From: Planctomycetaceae bacterium
Lineage (GTDB): Bacteria > Planctomycetota > Planctomycetia > Planctomycetales > Planctomycetaceae
DNA length: 40,637 nucleotides
Assembly (NCBI GenBank): GCA_002726205.1
Contig: PBSL01000008.1
Coordinates: 43,306 to 83,942 of the forward strand
Direction: 5' to 3'
The notes under the pieces were generated by a model, which searched no databases, was not told the DNA's origin, and was given only the letters and a program-made list of their open reading frames with translations. Positions 30,517-39,822 of this stretch are shown here, in pieces. The position numbers and the translations under genes are program-made. The first letter of the stretch is position 1, and each line of letters opens with the position of its first letter.

Positions 30517-31704
30517 ATGGCGATTGAGATGTCCACAACGAATCCGGCCGATGACGGTTCGGTTGGTGTCGTCGAAACGCAGACGGTGACGCTCTTTGAG
30601 CCGCCGGCGACGTTGACGCTGGCCGGCGGAGGACGCCTGGGCCCGGTCACGGTGGCATACGAGACCTACGGAACGTTGTCCCCGGAACGCGACAACGCGA
30701 TCTTCATCTGCCATGCACTGACCGGCGATGCCCACGCCGCTGGTGTTCACGATTCGAGCGACGAGAAGCCCGGCTGGTGGGATGATTTTGTCGGACCTGG
30801 AAAAGGGCTGGATACCGATCGTTACTACGTGATTTGTGCCAATGTCCTGGGAGGATGCCAGGGGACGACCGGTCCGGGAACCACGTCGAGTGACGGTGAT
30901 GGTCCCTGGGGTCTGCGATTTCCTTTTCTGACCGTCGATGACATCGTTCGGGTCCATGCCGGGCTGGTCGAACATCTTGGGATTTCCAGACTGCTCGCCG
31001 TGATCGGTGGCAGCCTGGGCGGGATGCAGGTCCTGGAGTGGGCCGCTCGTTTTCCCGACCGCCTCAGGTCGGCCATCGTGCTGGCATCGGGGGCCAAGTT
31101 GGCCGCGCGGGGGATCGCCTTCAATGCGATCGGCCGCCGCGCGATCCTCGTCGATCCCGGTTTCAACGACGGCAACTACTACGACCAGGACGAAGGCCCT
31201 CGATTCGGTCTCGCACTGGCCCGCATGGTCGCCCATATCACCTATCTCTCGGAAGACTCGATCGAGTTGAAGTTTGGCCGACGGCTTCAGCAAGGAGACA
31301 GCTTCGCGTATGACCTGACCCGGGAGACCGAGTTCCAGGTCGAGAGTTATCTGCACTACCAGGGCAAGCGATTCGTCGAGCGATTCGACGCCAACAGTTA
31401 CCTGTTCCTGACCCGGGCAATGGACTATTTCGACCTGGCGTCAACCCACGGGTCGCTGACCAGGGCATTCGCGCAGACCGAGGCGCGTTTCCTGGTCACC
31501 AGTTACAGTACCGACTGGTTGTTTCCGTCCAGCCAGGGTCGCGAGGTGGTGAGAACCCTGCTCGACGTTGGTCGCGACGTGACCTTTGTCGAATTCGACA
31601 GTGTCTATGGTCACGATGCCTTCCTGATCGAGCACGCACAGCTGGCGGGCGTGGTGGTTCCGTTCCTCGAACAAACGTTTGCCCGGGGGACGAACGTCCC
31701 ATGA
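30517..31704 (+). CDS. metX: Homoserine O-acyltransferase
   Basis: Activates homoserine by O-acetylation (or succinylation) for methionine synthesis. Features of the alpha/beta-hydrolase MetX family: ICHALTGDAHAAG, CANVLGGCQGTTGP, the nucleophile elbow IGGSLGGMQVLEW with Ser166, acid in YSTDWLFPS, and His in YGHDAFLIE near the end. The 395-residue form starts at ATG 30517. GGAGGGG lies closer to an in-frame GTG at 30505, and ATG 30529 is also possible, so the first residues are uncertain. The acyl donor cannot be told from the motifs; many MetX proteins use acetyl-CoA, some succinyl-CoA. metW overlaps the stop. Confidence 0.93.
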   Translation: MAIEMSTTNPADDGSVGVVETQTVTLFEPPATLTLAGGGRLGPVTVAYETYGTLSPERDNAIFICHALTGDAHAAGVHDSSDEKPGWWDDFVGPGKGLDTDRYYVICANVLGGCQGTTGPGTTSSDGDGPWGLRFPFLTVDDIVRVHAGLVEHLGISRLLAVIGGSLGGMQVLEWAARFPDRLRSAIVLASGAKLAARGIAFNAIGRRAILVDPGFNDGNYYDQDEGPRFGLALARMVAHITYLSEDSIELKFGRRLQQGDSFAYDLTRETEFQVESYLHYQGKRFVERFDANSYLFLTRAMDYFDLASTHGSLTRAFAQTEARFLVTSYSTDWLFPSSQGREVVRTLLDVGRDVTFVEFDSVYGHDAFLIEHAQLAGVVVPFLEQTFARGTNVP

Positions 31705-32330
31705 ATGCCTCCCGTTACAGCATGCCCGGATTTGATTCCGGGTTGATCGACGAGTTGCTGCTGGACCAGGTTGATTCGGGTTCGCGGGTGATCGACCTCG
31801 GTTGCGGTGACGGTCGTCTGCTGGCTCGTCTGCGGGACGAACGGAACTGCCAGGTGCTGGGAATTGAACTGGGGTTGGTCGAGCTGACCGGGGCGATCGG
31901 CCGTGGTCTTTCGGTCATCCAGACCGACCTTGACCGGGGGCTCGATGATATTCCCGACGACAGTTTCGATACCGCGGTACTCAGCCAGACACTCCAGGAG
32001 GTCCGTCGACCAACGACGGTGCTTCGCGAGATGCTGCGGGTGGCTCAGCGGGCCCTGATCGTCGTTCCCAATTTTGGACACTGGCGGGTTCGGTTGAAGG
32101 TGGTCCAGCAGGGACGGGCTCCCGTGACCGATGCGCTGCCTTACGAATGGTACGACACCCCGAACCTCCATGTCTGTTCGATGCACGATATCCGCGACCT
32201 GGTCGAGCAATTGGGATTTTTCGTCATTCGCGAGATTCCCATCATCAAGGGCCGGCCGGTCGAGCGTGCCTGGTGGGCGAACCTGCGGGCCGACAGCGCG
32301 TTGTATGTCGTCGAGCGAACGGGCGAGTGA
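31701..32330 (+). CDS. metW: MetW-type methyltransferase-fold protein
   Basis: Partner of MetX; in other bacteria MetW binds MetX and is needed for full homoserine acyltransferase activity. The SAM-binding-like motif VIDLGCGDGRLLARL is near the N-terminus, followed by DDSFDTAVLSQTLQEVRRP, VVPNFGHWRVRLK and LPYEWYDTPNLH, all characteristic of MetW. The ATG overlaps the metX stop (ATGA), so translation is coupled. The 209-residue length is standard. No substrate methylation is established for the family. Confidence 0.92.
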   Translation: MNASRYSMPGFDSGLIDELLLDQVDSGSRVIDLGCGDGRLLARLRDERNCQVLGIELGLVELTGAIGRGLSVIQTDLDRGLDDIPDDSFDTAVLSQTLQEVRRPTTVLREMLRVAQRALIVVPNFGHWRVRLKVVQQGRAPVTDALPYEWYDTPNLHVCSMHDIRDLVEQLGFFVIREIPIIKGRPVERAWWANLRADSALYVVERTGE

Positions 32331-32381
32331 TTTTCACGGGCCCCGGCGATTGTCGATCGACGTTCTAACGGTTGGGACCGT

Positions 32382-33350
32382 TCAGCGGGCCGGGAAGCCG
32401 GTCGCCTGGTACTGTATCCCGGCATCGACCCTCTGGAAGCCGCACGCGCCCAGCAGCCCCGCCAGTGCGACATCACCCTCGGTGGTGTGGGTTTCGATCA
32501 GGTTGATCGATTCCTGTTTCAGTCGACGCAGGGTTTCGGTGACCAGCAGCCGCCCCAACCCCTGGCGGCGGTGATGTTCCACGACGTGGATATCGGTCAG
32601 CCCGATTGCCCGCGTTGTCCATTTCTGGGCGTACTGGTCGAGTCCGACGAGGGTCAGTGAGGCGAGCAGTTCGTTGTCGTTCTTGGAAAGAAGGCGGAAG
32701 CGAACATAGTCGAGTCGCCCGATCCGGGTGTTCCACCACCAGCTGCCGCCGTTGCGTTGAGCGGCGATCTCGAGCGTGGACTTCCGTTTCCATTGACTGG
32801 ACTTGTAGTCGACGGCCTCGGCGGTTTCGGCCACCAGGGGTCGCTGGTAGATGGCAAAGTGCTGGCTTGGTTCGAAGCCACAGGCGGCCAGGAAACTGTT
32901 GGCGGTGTCATCGGTGGCCAGGAAGCCCGCCGATTCACTTCCTCCGTACAATCCGCAGTAAAACGGATCCCGGCCGGGACCGGGACCGGCGTGGATCGAG
33001 GTGGCCCCGAGGTCGGTGAGGTACTGTTGTGATCGCGTGATCAATTCGCGACCGACTCCCTGGCGCCGGACGTCGGGATGGACCACCAGTTGGCAGATCA
33101 CGCCCTGGTCATGGCTGATCCCGGCCTGATCCTGATCGCAGCCGAAACCCGCGTGGGCCATACCGACCAGGCGTTGGCCATCACAGGCAACCAGCAGACC
33201 ACGGCGATCAAAGTAGGGTTGAGAGAATAGCAGGCGATCGAGGAGGTCCAGAGAAATCCCGGTTGCGGCTCCACGTCCGAGTCCCGACTCGTTCCAGAGC
33301 GTCAACAAGCGGGGGGGGTCGTGGTTGCGGAAGTTCCGGTACTCGATCAC
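32382..33350 (-). CDS. Tandem-GNAT N-acetyltransferase
   Basis: Two GNAT folds in one chain, like mycothiol synthase in layout, though substrate similarity is not shown. The N-terminal half has VICQLVVHPDVRRQGVGREL, a good acetyl-CoA pyrophosphate loop (R-x-x-G-x-G). The C-terminal half has IHVVEHHRRQGLGRLLVTET, a second intact loop, so both domains could bind acetyl-CoA. The end (GLLGACGFQRVDAGIQYQ) fits the usual GNAT last strand. The GTG start lies 10 bases after the transketolase C-half stop, so it is the last gene of that minus-strand operon. It converges on metW. Substrate unknown. Confidence 0.8.
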   Translation of the reverse strand: MIEYRNFRNHDPPRLLTLWNESGLGRGAATGISLDLLDRLLFSQPYFDRRGLLVACDGQRLVGMAHAGFGCDQDQAGISHDQGVICQLVVHPDVRRQGVGRELITRSQQYLTDLGATSIHAGPGPGRDPFYCGLYGGSESAGFLATDDTANSFLAACGFEPSQHFAIYQRPLVAETAEAVDYKSSQWKRKSTLEIAAQRNGGSWWWNTRIGRLDYVRFRLLSKNDNELLASLTLVGLDQYAQKWTTRAIGLTDIHVVEHHRRQGLGRLLVTETLRRLKQESINLIETHTTEGDVALAGLLGACGFQRVDAGIQYQATGFPAR

Positions 33351-33360
33351 GTGTCGTGGC

Positions 33361-34320
33361 CTATCTTGCAGTCACCCTGTGAACTGCCTCGACGATCCGT
33401 TCGGTCGTCAGGCCGTATTTTTCGAGCAGCCCATCGGGATCACCACTCTCGGCGTAGGTGTCTCCGGTGTTGACGTAGGCGATCGGCACCGGGACGTTCT
33501 TGCTTGCCGCGACCGCGACGGCGCTGCCAAGGCCTCCGTGAGCCGAGTGTTCTTCGGCGACGACGATCGCCCGGGTTTCACGGGCCGCCTCGGCGACAGC
33601 CTGTTCGTCGATCGGCTTGACGGTGTGCATGTCGAGAACACGAGCCGATAAACCCCGCTCTTCCAGTTCGGCAGCCGCATCAAGTGCCATGGCGACCATC
33701 AGCCCGTTGGCGATGATCGTCACGTCATCGCCTTCGTGCAGCCGATTGGCCCGGCCAATCGTGAACTCCGAATCCTCGGAATAGATCTGCGGTACTGCCG
33801 GGCGTCCCAGCCTGAGGTACATCGGACCGTCCCATTCGATCATCGCTTCGGTCGCCTTGGCGGTCGAGACCCCGTCGGCAGGAACGATCACCGTCATTCC
33901 CGCCAGCGAACAGGCCAAGGCCACATCCTCGATTCCCATCTGGCTCGGACCGTCCTCGCCGATTGAGATGCCCGAGTGCGATCCGACCAGCTTGACGTTC
34001 TGTGAAGGAAAGGCCACCGACATGCGGATCTGGTCGTAGGCATTGCAGAGCAGGAAGGCCGCGAAGCTGGCGACGACCGGTATCTTCCCGCACGAGGCCA
34101 GGCCCCCGGCGACGCCGACCATGTTGGCCTCGGCGATGCCCACGTTGAAGGCCCGGTCCGGGAAGGCCTTTGCAAACGCCTCGGTCCGCGTGGAATTCCC
34201 GACATCACCATCGACGACGACGATCTCGGGGAATCGTTCCCCGAGTGATTCCAGGGCCTTGCCGAACGCGTCGCGGGTTGCCGGTCCCGGAGACAGGCCG
34301 CTTTTTTCACCGATTCCCAT
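33361..34320 (-). CDS. Transketolase, C-terminal subunit
   Basis: Second half of a split transketolase: the pyrimidine-binding and C-terminal domains of a thiamine-diphosphate enzyme of the pentose phosphate pathway. RAFNVGIAEANMVGVAGGLA contains the Glu that activates the cofactor, and FLLCNAYDQIRMSVAF, HSGISIGEDGPSQMGIED and PADGVSTAKATEAMIEW fit the family. The C-terminal domain reads VLDMHTVKPIDEQAV and EEHSAHGGLGSAVA. The ATG at 34320 is chosen over a longer frame to 34449 that overlaps the N-half gene. At 319 residues it has the usual split-form size. It follows the N half by 28 bases. Split DXS-like enzymes exist, but the paired N half fits transketolase. Confidence 0.9.
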   Translation of the reverse strand: MGIGEKSGLSPGPATRDAFGKALESLGERFPEIVVVDGDVGNSTRTEAFAKAFPDRAFNVGIAEANMVGVAGGLASCGKIPVVASFAAFLLCNAYDQIRMSVAFPSQNVKLVGSHSGISIGEDGPSQMGIEDVALACSLAGMTVIVPADGVSTAKATEAMIEWDGPMYLRLGRPAVPQIYSEDSEFTIGRANRLHEGDDVTIIANGLMVAMALDAAAELEERGLSARVLDMHTVKPIDEQAVAEAARETRAIVVAEEHSAHGGLGSAVAVAASKNVPVPIAYVNTGDTYAESGDPDGLLEKYGLTTERIVEAVHRVTAR

Positions 34321-34348
34321 CGTCGCTGTTCCGTTTCGCCGAGGTAAA

Positions 34349-35191
34349 TTATCCCAGGTGCGCCAATGCCTTTTCGGCAATGTCTGCGGGCAACGCCTGG
34401 CCGTGGAAGTTGGTGTCACCGACTTCCTCGAGGATCGGCAGGATTCCAAAGCCCTTTTGTGTTTCTGCCACGATTGCCGTTGGTCGGTCAGTGATCGCGA
34501 CGGCCGTTTCCAGTGCCGCGACCACCTCGCTCATCTCGTTACCATTGATCGTCTGCACGTGCCAACCGAAAGACTCGATCTTCGGGGCAAACGGAGTCAG
34601 GTCGAGGACATCGGCGGTGGCACCGGTTTGCTGGTAACCGTTCTGATCGATGATCGCCGTCAGGTTGCCGACCTGGTACTTGTGTGCCGTCGCGATCGCT
34701 TCCCAGACCTGACCTTCGCCCATTTCTCCGTCACCGAGTACGACGTAAACCCGGGCGTCGATACCGTCCATCCGGCAGCCCAGGGCCTGTCCGAGCCCGA
34801 TCGAGAGTCCCTGGCCCAGCGAGCCGGTGGACGCCTCGATGCCGGGAAGCCGCCGCATGTTCGGGTGACCCTCGAGCGGGCTGCCCAACTTTCTCAGCGT
34901 CAGCAGGTCTTCAACCGGGAAATAACCCGCCTCGGCCATTGCCGCGTACAGGGCCGGGACCGCGTGTCCCTTGCTCATGATGAAACGATCACGTTCGGGC
35001 CAGTCCGGTCGCGAGGCGTCGTAGTTCATGAAGCCGCCGAAGTGCAACGCCGTTACGACTTCGGTCGCCGAGAGGCTGCTCGTCGGATGCCCGTTTCCCG
35101 CGGCCGTTGTCATCTCGATGATGTGCCGCCGCAGAACCCGCGCCTTGTCCTGCAGGTCCGGAATTGCTGGTCGGTCAGTTTCAAGAGACAC
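34349..35191 (-). CDS. Transketolase, N-terminal subunit
   Basis: First half of the split enzyme, binding the diphosphate of thiamine diphosphate. MSKGHAVPALYAAMAEAGYF, ASTGSLGQGLSIGLGQALG and the cofactor motif GDGEMGEGQVWEAI with the closing Asn in AIIDQNG are clear. The GTG start has AAGGGG 7 bases upstream. The length of 280 residues is standard for this subunit. Split transketolases are known from archaea and many bacteria, so the split is a family variant and not damage: each half has its own start, stop and ribosome site. Confidence 0.92.
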   Translation of the reverse strand: MSLETDRPAIPDLQDKARVLRRHIIEMTTAAGNGHPTSSLSATEVVTALHFGGFMNYDASRPDWPERDRFIMSKGHAVPALYAAMAEAGYFPVEDLLTLRKLGSPLEGHPNMRRLPGIEASTGSLGQGLSIGLGQALGCRMDGIDARVYVVLGDGEMGEGQVWEAIATAHKYQVGNLTAIIDQNGYQQTGATADVLDLTPFAPKIESFGWHVQTINGNEMSEVVAALETAVAITDRPTAIVAETQKGFGILPILEEVGDTNFHGQALPADIAEKALAHLG

Positions 35192-35475
35192 GACAGAACC
35201 CCTTCCCGTGATTGGTTGGTTCCCCGATTCGGGGAGTCTTCAGCCGTCGCCTGAGGTGAGGGGGTCACGGATGACACCCAACGGCTGTCGCGTTGCCAAC
35301 TCGGCTCGCTGGTCGAAAGCCCGATTCTACCGATCCCCCAAACCCCTCGCAAGCAGCACCGCTTCGACTCGCCGAGTGCGCGGTCGTGACGATGCATCGA
35401 TGTCAGCAGATGGGTATGCTGGGCGACAAGTCCAACGGCCGGTCCCTGACCGGTCGATTCCAACACCGGGGGAAC
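35192..35475. promoter_or_regulatory. Divergent intergenic region with inverted repeats
   Basis: No gene is seen. It separates the transketolase operon from the enolase-superfamily gene. TCCCCGA-T-TCGGGGA (35221-35235) is a perfect 7-bp palindrome. CAGCCGT (35241-35247) can pair with ACGGCTG (35281-35287), enclosing a small imperfect hairpin. Both would lie in the leader of the transketolase mRNA. I do not recognise a known riboswitch, and no TPP-box-like motif was seen. Confidence 0.35.
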
Positions 35476-36915
35476 ATGACGATGCGACGCGAGTTGCTGG
35501 CCCGCTTCCTAGATGAACTGGATTGCCGGGCGCCGGGTATCCAGAACCGTCGACGTTTCCTGGCATCGATCGGTGGATCGGCCACCGCAGCCCTGGCACT
35601 GCTGCCCACCTACAATGCCGCGCTGGCAGCCCGGCGTCGTGCCGAGTCCGAGGCAACCGGGCCGATCCGGGTCGAGTCGATCAAGGTCCACAAGATCCAG
35701 ACCCGCTACCACGACTGGATCCACCACGAACTGCAACACTTCTACGGACCGTCGAAACGAGTCGTCTACCAGGTCAAGACTAACAACGGGCTGGTCGGGC
35801 TGGGAGAAAGTGGCAGCCTCGAGTCCGAGGCCGTTCGCAAGAGCTACATCGGGACCAACCCGTTTGATCACATCGGCGACATGAAATCACTGGGACTGGG
35901 AACGGCGATGTATGACCTGATGGGTCGGGCCGCCGGCGTTCCGGTCCACAAGTTGTTCGGTCCCCGCCAGCGAAGATGGGTCAAGGTGGGGTCGTGGACC
36001 GTCTCGGCCGATCCGGCACACATGGCGCGGGCGGTCAAGGAGTATTCGCGGCGCGGTTACACCTGGTTGAAGTTCCATCTCTCACCTTTCGAGAACATCT
36101 TTGATCAACTTGAGGCGATGCAGAAAGTCGCGCCGCCGGGATTCAAGGTCCAGTTCGATCTCACGATGGGCGGCACCGACGACCACACGCCCGACTTGCT
36201 CGAGCGGATGTCGCGTTACCCGATCTGCGGCGCATTTGAAGATCCCAAGCTCGAAAAGGACATCGACGCGTACGTCGAATTGCGGAAACGCGTTCGCGTT
36301 CCGATTCTCTATCATCACTCGCCGCTTGGAGCGACCTTCGAGGTGGTTCGACGCGCCGCTGATGGATACATGCTCGGGCACTCCCGGATCGGCAACGCGA
36401 TCCGCAAGGCCGGCATGTTCGGCGAACTCGACCTGCCGTTCATGCTGCAGAACGTCGGCGGCGAGATCACCCGGACGATGACCGTGCAGATGCATGCGGC
36501 GTTCAAGACCGCCACCTGGCACACGCACTGCGACGCGGAAACCTGGAAGGATGATGTCGTCGTCCGCACGATCGATCCGACCAACGGAATGGTCCCGGTG
36601 CCGGAAGGACCGGGACTGGGTGTTGAGATCGATCCCGAGAAACTGGAACGACTGGAAAAACAGAAACTGCCCAAGCAGGCCAAGTGGATCATCAAGACCA
36701 CGTACAAGAACGGGACACGAATGTTCAACATTGCCGACCCGGCCGAGTCGATCTTCATGGTCCGTCCGGATCGTCGGAAACTGCTGCCCTTGAGTTACGA
36801 CGCGCCGTTGTCGACCGAGTGGTGGGATGATGACGGGTCGAAGGCTTACCGGACGATGTTTTCACGAATCCAGAAGCAAGGTGTGGTTCTCGAAAAACCG
36901 GGCTCGGCTGACTAG
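35476..36915 (+). CDS. Tat-exported enolase-superfamily (mandelate racemase-like) protein
   Basis: Probably a sugar-acid dehydratase or racemase relative acting outside the cytoplasm. A twin-arginine signal (NRRRFLASIGGSATAALALL) follows 22 leading residues. The N-terminal capping domain (VESIKVHKIQT, RVVYQVKTNNGLVGLGES) leads to the barrel: WLKFHLS with Lys199 and His201 on the second strand, FDLTMGG with Asp228, FEDP with Glu255. The third metal-ligand place, normally an acidic residue, reads ILYHHSPLG (residues 277-285), so metal binding or chemistry may differ from typical members. GGGGGA before the ATG supports the start; ATG 35482 is an alternative. A C-terminal 80-residue extension follows the barrel. 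Confidence 0.75.
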   Translation: MTMRRELLARFLDELDCRAPGIQNRRRFLASIGGSATAALALLPTYNAALAARRRAESEATGPIRVESIKVHKIQTRYHDWIHHELQHFYGPSKRVVYQVKTNNGLVGLGESGSLESEAVRKSYIGTNPFDHIGDMKSLGLGTAMYDLMGRAAGVPVHKLFGPRQRRWVKVGSWTVSADPAHMARAVKEYSRRGYTWLKFHLSPFENIFDQLEAMQKVAPPGFKVQFDLTMGGTDDHTPDLLERMSRYPICGAFEDPKLEKDIDAYVELRKRVRVPILYHHSPLGATFEVVRRAADGYMLGHSRIGNAIRKAGMFGELDLPFMLQNVGGEITRTMTVQMHAAFKTATWHTHCDAETWKDDVVVRTIDPTNGMVPVPEGPGLGVEIDPEKLERLEKQKLPKQAKWIIKTTYKNGTRMFNIADPAESIFMVRPDRRKLLPLSYDAPLSTEWWDDDGSKAYRTMFSRIQKQGVVLEKPGSAD

Positions 36916-36966
36916 GTAGGACCGGGCCCGCCGGAACCGTTGGGACAGCAACAGGAGATTTCCGCG

Positions 36967-38220
36967 ATGGACTGGCGAACCTGGCGTATGGCGTTGGCGA
37001 GTGTGGCCCTGGTGATTTCACAGCGTGACATGCCTGCGGCCGACGTGCGGACAAATCTGCCGATCAAGATCTACCAGCCCAAGCGGATCAAGGTTCGCAC
37101 ACTGCCGGCAGTTCGCACGCCGCTGGGAATTCCCAACGACTACAAGCCGTGGCTGGCGCGGTTGAAGAACGGGGATCTGCTGGTCGTGGCATTTTGTTTC
37201 GGCAAGATTCCCAGCAACAAGCTCAAGAAAGGCGTCCCTTACATCGAGCGGGCGATCTTTTTTCGGTCCTCCGATGGAGGAAAGACCTGGGGACCTCGTG
37301 AAGAACGTCGCGACATCCACGGTCGCGAATTCGCCTTGACGGTACTCTCGGACGGTTCGTTGATCATGCCCTGTCACTTCCTGAGCAACGACGCGTTCAA
37401 CAAGAGTGGTCACACTTACAGCAAGGTCTTCCGCTCCGGTGACAACGGCAAGACCTGGTCGGAGAAGCGGATCGGACCCAAGCCGTTTCCGGCGCGGGCG
37501 TCGACGCAGAGCGACTGGACGGCGTTCGAGCTGCCCGATCCCCGCGATCGAAAAAAGAAGGTGGCCTGTATCGGCGTCAGCATTGCCCATGGTGGCAAAC
37601 AGGCGCCGGGGAATGTTTTCCTCTGGCAAAGCCGCGACGGGGGCAAGACCTGGGACAAGACGTTGCGACCCGACACGAAAGGCTGGATCGATGTCGACGG
37701 ATTTTTCTGCCAGAGCGTGACTTATGCCGGGGAACGCGGACGGTTGCTCCACGTGGTCCGCGTCGATCGCAGCGGGCCTCATTGGAAACTGGCGGTACGT
37801 CCCGGAGAGAAGCTCGCGGGCAACGACAATGCCGATCGCTCGATGCTCTGGATTTCCAGCGACAGTGGTCGCAGTTGGCGAAAGCACAAGGATGGGGGGC
37901 GGTTTGGGACCTACGGTGAGATGTACCCGCGATTCACGAAACTGGCCGATGGCCGACTGATGCTGACGTTCACCGTCCGCAGCGGCTCGACCGACGGCAA
38001 CCCGCTGGGAGTTCGGGCCATTCTCAGCCGGGACGACGGCGAGACCTGGGACTTCCGTCACGACCGGATGGTCATCAGTTACGAGAATACCGGGGCCAGC
38101 GGTGGCGGGTTCGGCAACACCATTCAGAATGCCGACGGGTCGCTGGTCAGCGTCTACAGCTACCGAAAGCCCGACGGCAAGACCTACATCGAATCGGTTC
38201 GCTGGAGGTTGCCTGAATAA
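36967..38220 (+). CDS. Secreted sialidase-like BNR-repeat protein
   Basis: A six-bladed beta-propeller related to sialidases. AGGAGA 8 bases before the ATG fixes the start; a signal peptide (RMALASVALVISQ) follows. Five Asp-box (BNR) motifs are visible: SSDGGKTWGP, SGDNGKTWSE, SRDGGKTWDK, SSDSGRSWRK and SRDDGETWDF. An N-terminal Arg (KIYQPKRIKVR) and a late GASGGGFGNT lie in plausible active-site regions, but the complete Arg triad, Tyr and Glu of exo-sialidases could not be assigned by eye. Planctomycetes have many such proteins with untested substrates, so sialidase activity is not claimed. It is in line with the enolase-type gene, 51 bases downstream. Confidence 0.75.
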   Translation: MDWRTWRMALASVALVISQRDMPAADVRTNLPIKIYQPKRIKVRTLPAVRTPLGIPNDYKPWLARLKNGDLLVVAFCFGKIPSNKLKKGVPYIERAIFFRSSDGGKTWGPREERRDIHGREFALTVLSDGSLIMPCHFLSNDAFNKSGHTYSKVFRSGDNGKTWSEKRIGPKPFPARASTQSDWTAFELPDPRDRKKKVACIGVSIAHGGKQAPGNVFLWQSRDGGKTWDKTLRPDTKGWIDVDGFFCQSVTYAGERGRLLHVVRVDRSGPHWKLAVRPGEKLAGNDNADRSMLWISSDSGRSWRKHKDGGRFGTYGEMYPRFTKLADGRLMLTFTVRSGSTDGNPLGVRAILSRDDGETWDFRHDRMVISYENTGASGGGFGNTIQNADGSLVSVYSYRKPDGKTYIESVRWRLPE

Positions 38221-38274
38221 CCGGTTTTCCGGCGTGTGAAACAGACCCCTGCAGATATTCAAAGGCCCGCCGGC

Positions 38275-39708
38275 ATGGATTTCTCTCGCCTTCGCCTGTT
38301 CCTGGTTCTCTCGACCTGGTTGCTGCTGGTCTGGTCATCACCGTTCGTGCGGGCCGGGCAGCCGCCGAAGCCCGTCGTGGTCGGAACCCGGGTCCAATTG
38401 CTCGTTGACGATCATGTCGTTGCGTCTCGACGCAACCTGGTGCGACGCCTTGGCACCGTGACCAAGCAAAACGGGGGCCGTCCCATCTTCACCGATGGCT
38501 GTTTCTACGGCACCGTGCTCTACGACGAGGGCCGTTTCAAGATGTGGTGGCGGAAGCCCGGCCAGGTCGGCTTCGGCTACTCCGAATCGAAGGATGGCCT
38601 GCGGTTCACCAAGAAGGCCGACGTCACCGGGATCAACTTCGCCGGTGATTTCACCTTGTCGGTGATGATCGATCCGCGAGAGACCGATCCGGCACATCGC
38701 TACAAGGCGGCCTACGACGCTCCCGGGATGGCCGCCGGGTTGGCCTATTCCAGGGACGGCATTCGCTGGACAACCTACAACCGGGGCCGTCCGGTCACAA
38801 AACGGGCGGCCGATACCTACAACTTCCTGTTGTGGGACGAGGCCGCGGCGACCTACCGACTGTTCACCCGGACCGACTTTGGCACGTCCGGCGGCCAGGG
38901 TGAATGGCGGGGTACGCGGATGATGGTCAACGCCGATCCGAAGCGGCATCCCATGAAGTGGAAGACCGTGCGTAACTGGGTCTTCAATCGGGACGGAAAA
39001 AAGGAAAGCCAGCGACGACAGATCTATTCGGTGACCGACTGGATGCGTCACGGTGTCCATTTTGGCCTGATGAGTGTCTACGAGTGGCCCAGTGATTTCA
39101 GTGAAGGGGGGCCAGACAAGGTCAAGCGGCACGAACGGGACGTGATGAACTTCTACATCGCCACCAGCCGCGACGCCGACTCGTGGGATCTCTCGTGGAT
39201 CTATGCCGGACAGCCGATCGTGCCTCGCGGTCCCAGCGGCAGCTTCGACAAGGACCTGTTGATCCCGGCGTCCTCGATTGTCACGCATGCCGGCAGGCAC
39301 TGGTTGTATTACTGTGGTGCGAACGAACGGCACGGAGACCCGACCTTCAAGATGCGGCGGGACCATGCGATCGGTGTGGCCACGCTTGGCGAAGACCGGC
39401 TGGTGGGGCTTGAGGCCGCCGACCATGGTGTTTTGCTGACGCGACCATTTCGCCTGGATGGAAAACACCTGGTTCTGAATTCCGTCGTGCAAAAGGGTGG
39501 GCGGTTGCGGGTGGCCGTTCTCGACTCCGAGGGCCACGTCCGGCCAGGATTTGCCGCCGAGGAGTCTCGATCGTCCGGCGGTGATCACCCTGTCAACAGG
39601 GTCCACTGGTCTGGAAAGGCCCGGCTGGCATCGTTGGCCGGGAAGACCATCCGCTTGAAGTTCGACATCCGCGGGGCCAGCCTGTATTCGTTTCGCATCG
39701 CCAGGTGA
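38275..39708 (+). CDS. Secreted glycosidase-like beta-propeller protein
   Basis: Function not firmly known. A signal peptide (LRLFLVLSTWLLLVWSSPF) is followed by repeated strands in the style of five-bladed GH32/GH43/GH68-type propellers: VQLLVDDHVVASRRNLVRRL, FKMWWRKPGQVGFGYSESKDGL, YKAAYDAPGMAAGLAYSRDG and FYIATSRDADSWDLSW. The C-terminal 90 residues (RLASLAGKTIRLKFDIRGASLYSFRI) form a concanavalin-like strand set often found after such propellers. ATG 38275 is taken as the start; GTG 38236 would add 13 residues before the signal. It may act on the same glycan as its neighbours, but no substrate can be named. Confidence 0.62.
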   Translation: MDFSRLRLFLVLSTWLLLVWSSPFVRAGQPPKPVVVGTRVQLLVDDHVVASRRNLVRRLGTVTKQNGGRPIFTDGCFYGTVLYDEGRFKMWWRKPGQVGFGYSESKDGLRFTKKADVTGINFAGDFTLSVMIDPRETDPAHRYKAAYDAPGMAAGLAYSRDGIRWTTYNRGRPVTKRAADTYNFLLWDEAAATYRLFTRTDFGTSGGQGEWRGTRMMVNADPKRHPMKWKTVRNWVFNRDGKKESQRRQIYSVTDWMRHGVHFGLMSVYEWPSDFSEGGPDKVKRHERDVMNFYIATSRDADSWDLSWIYAGQPIVPRGPSGSFDKDLLIPASSIVTHAGRHWLYYCGANERHGDPTFKMRRDHAIGVATLGEDRLVGLEAADHGVLLTRPFRLDGKHLVLNSVVQKGGRLRVAVLDSEGHVRPGFAAEESRSSGGDHPVNRVHWSGKARLASLAGKTIRLKFDIRGASLYSFRIAR

Positions 39709-39792
39709 CCATGTTTTCCGGTTTGCGGAACACTTTCTCGACGGAGTACGGGATCCCCCGGATTTCAATTCCGCGAAAAGATGGGTCAGCAA

Positions 39793-39810
39793 TTCGGTCG
39801 AATTGGACCG
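39793..39810. repeat. Inverted repeat before the DUF1501 gene
   Basis: TCGGTC-GAATTG-GACCGA, a 6-bp inverted repeat with a 6-base centre, lies about 12 bases before the next start. It could be an operator or a leader hairpin. Support is weak because of its small size. Confidence 0.25.
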
Positions 39811-39822
39811 ATCTGGTAAGAT

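Noticed and set aside
33361-35191. Transketolase broken by a frameshift
   Set aside because: Each half has its own start and stop and a 28-base gap, and split transketolases are a known normal form.
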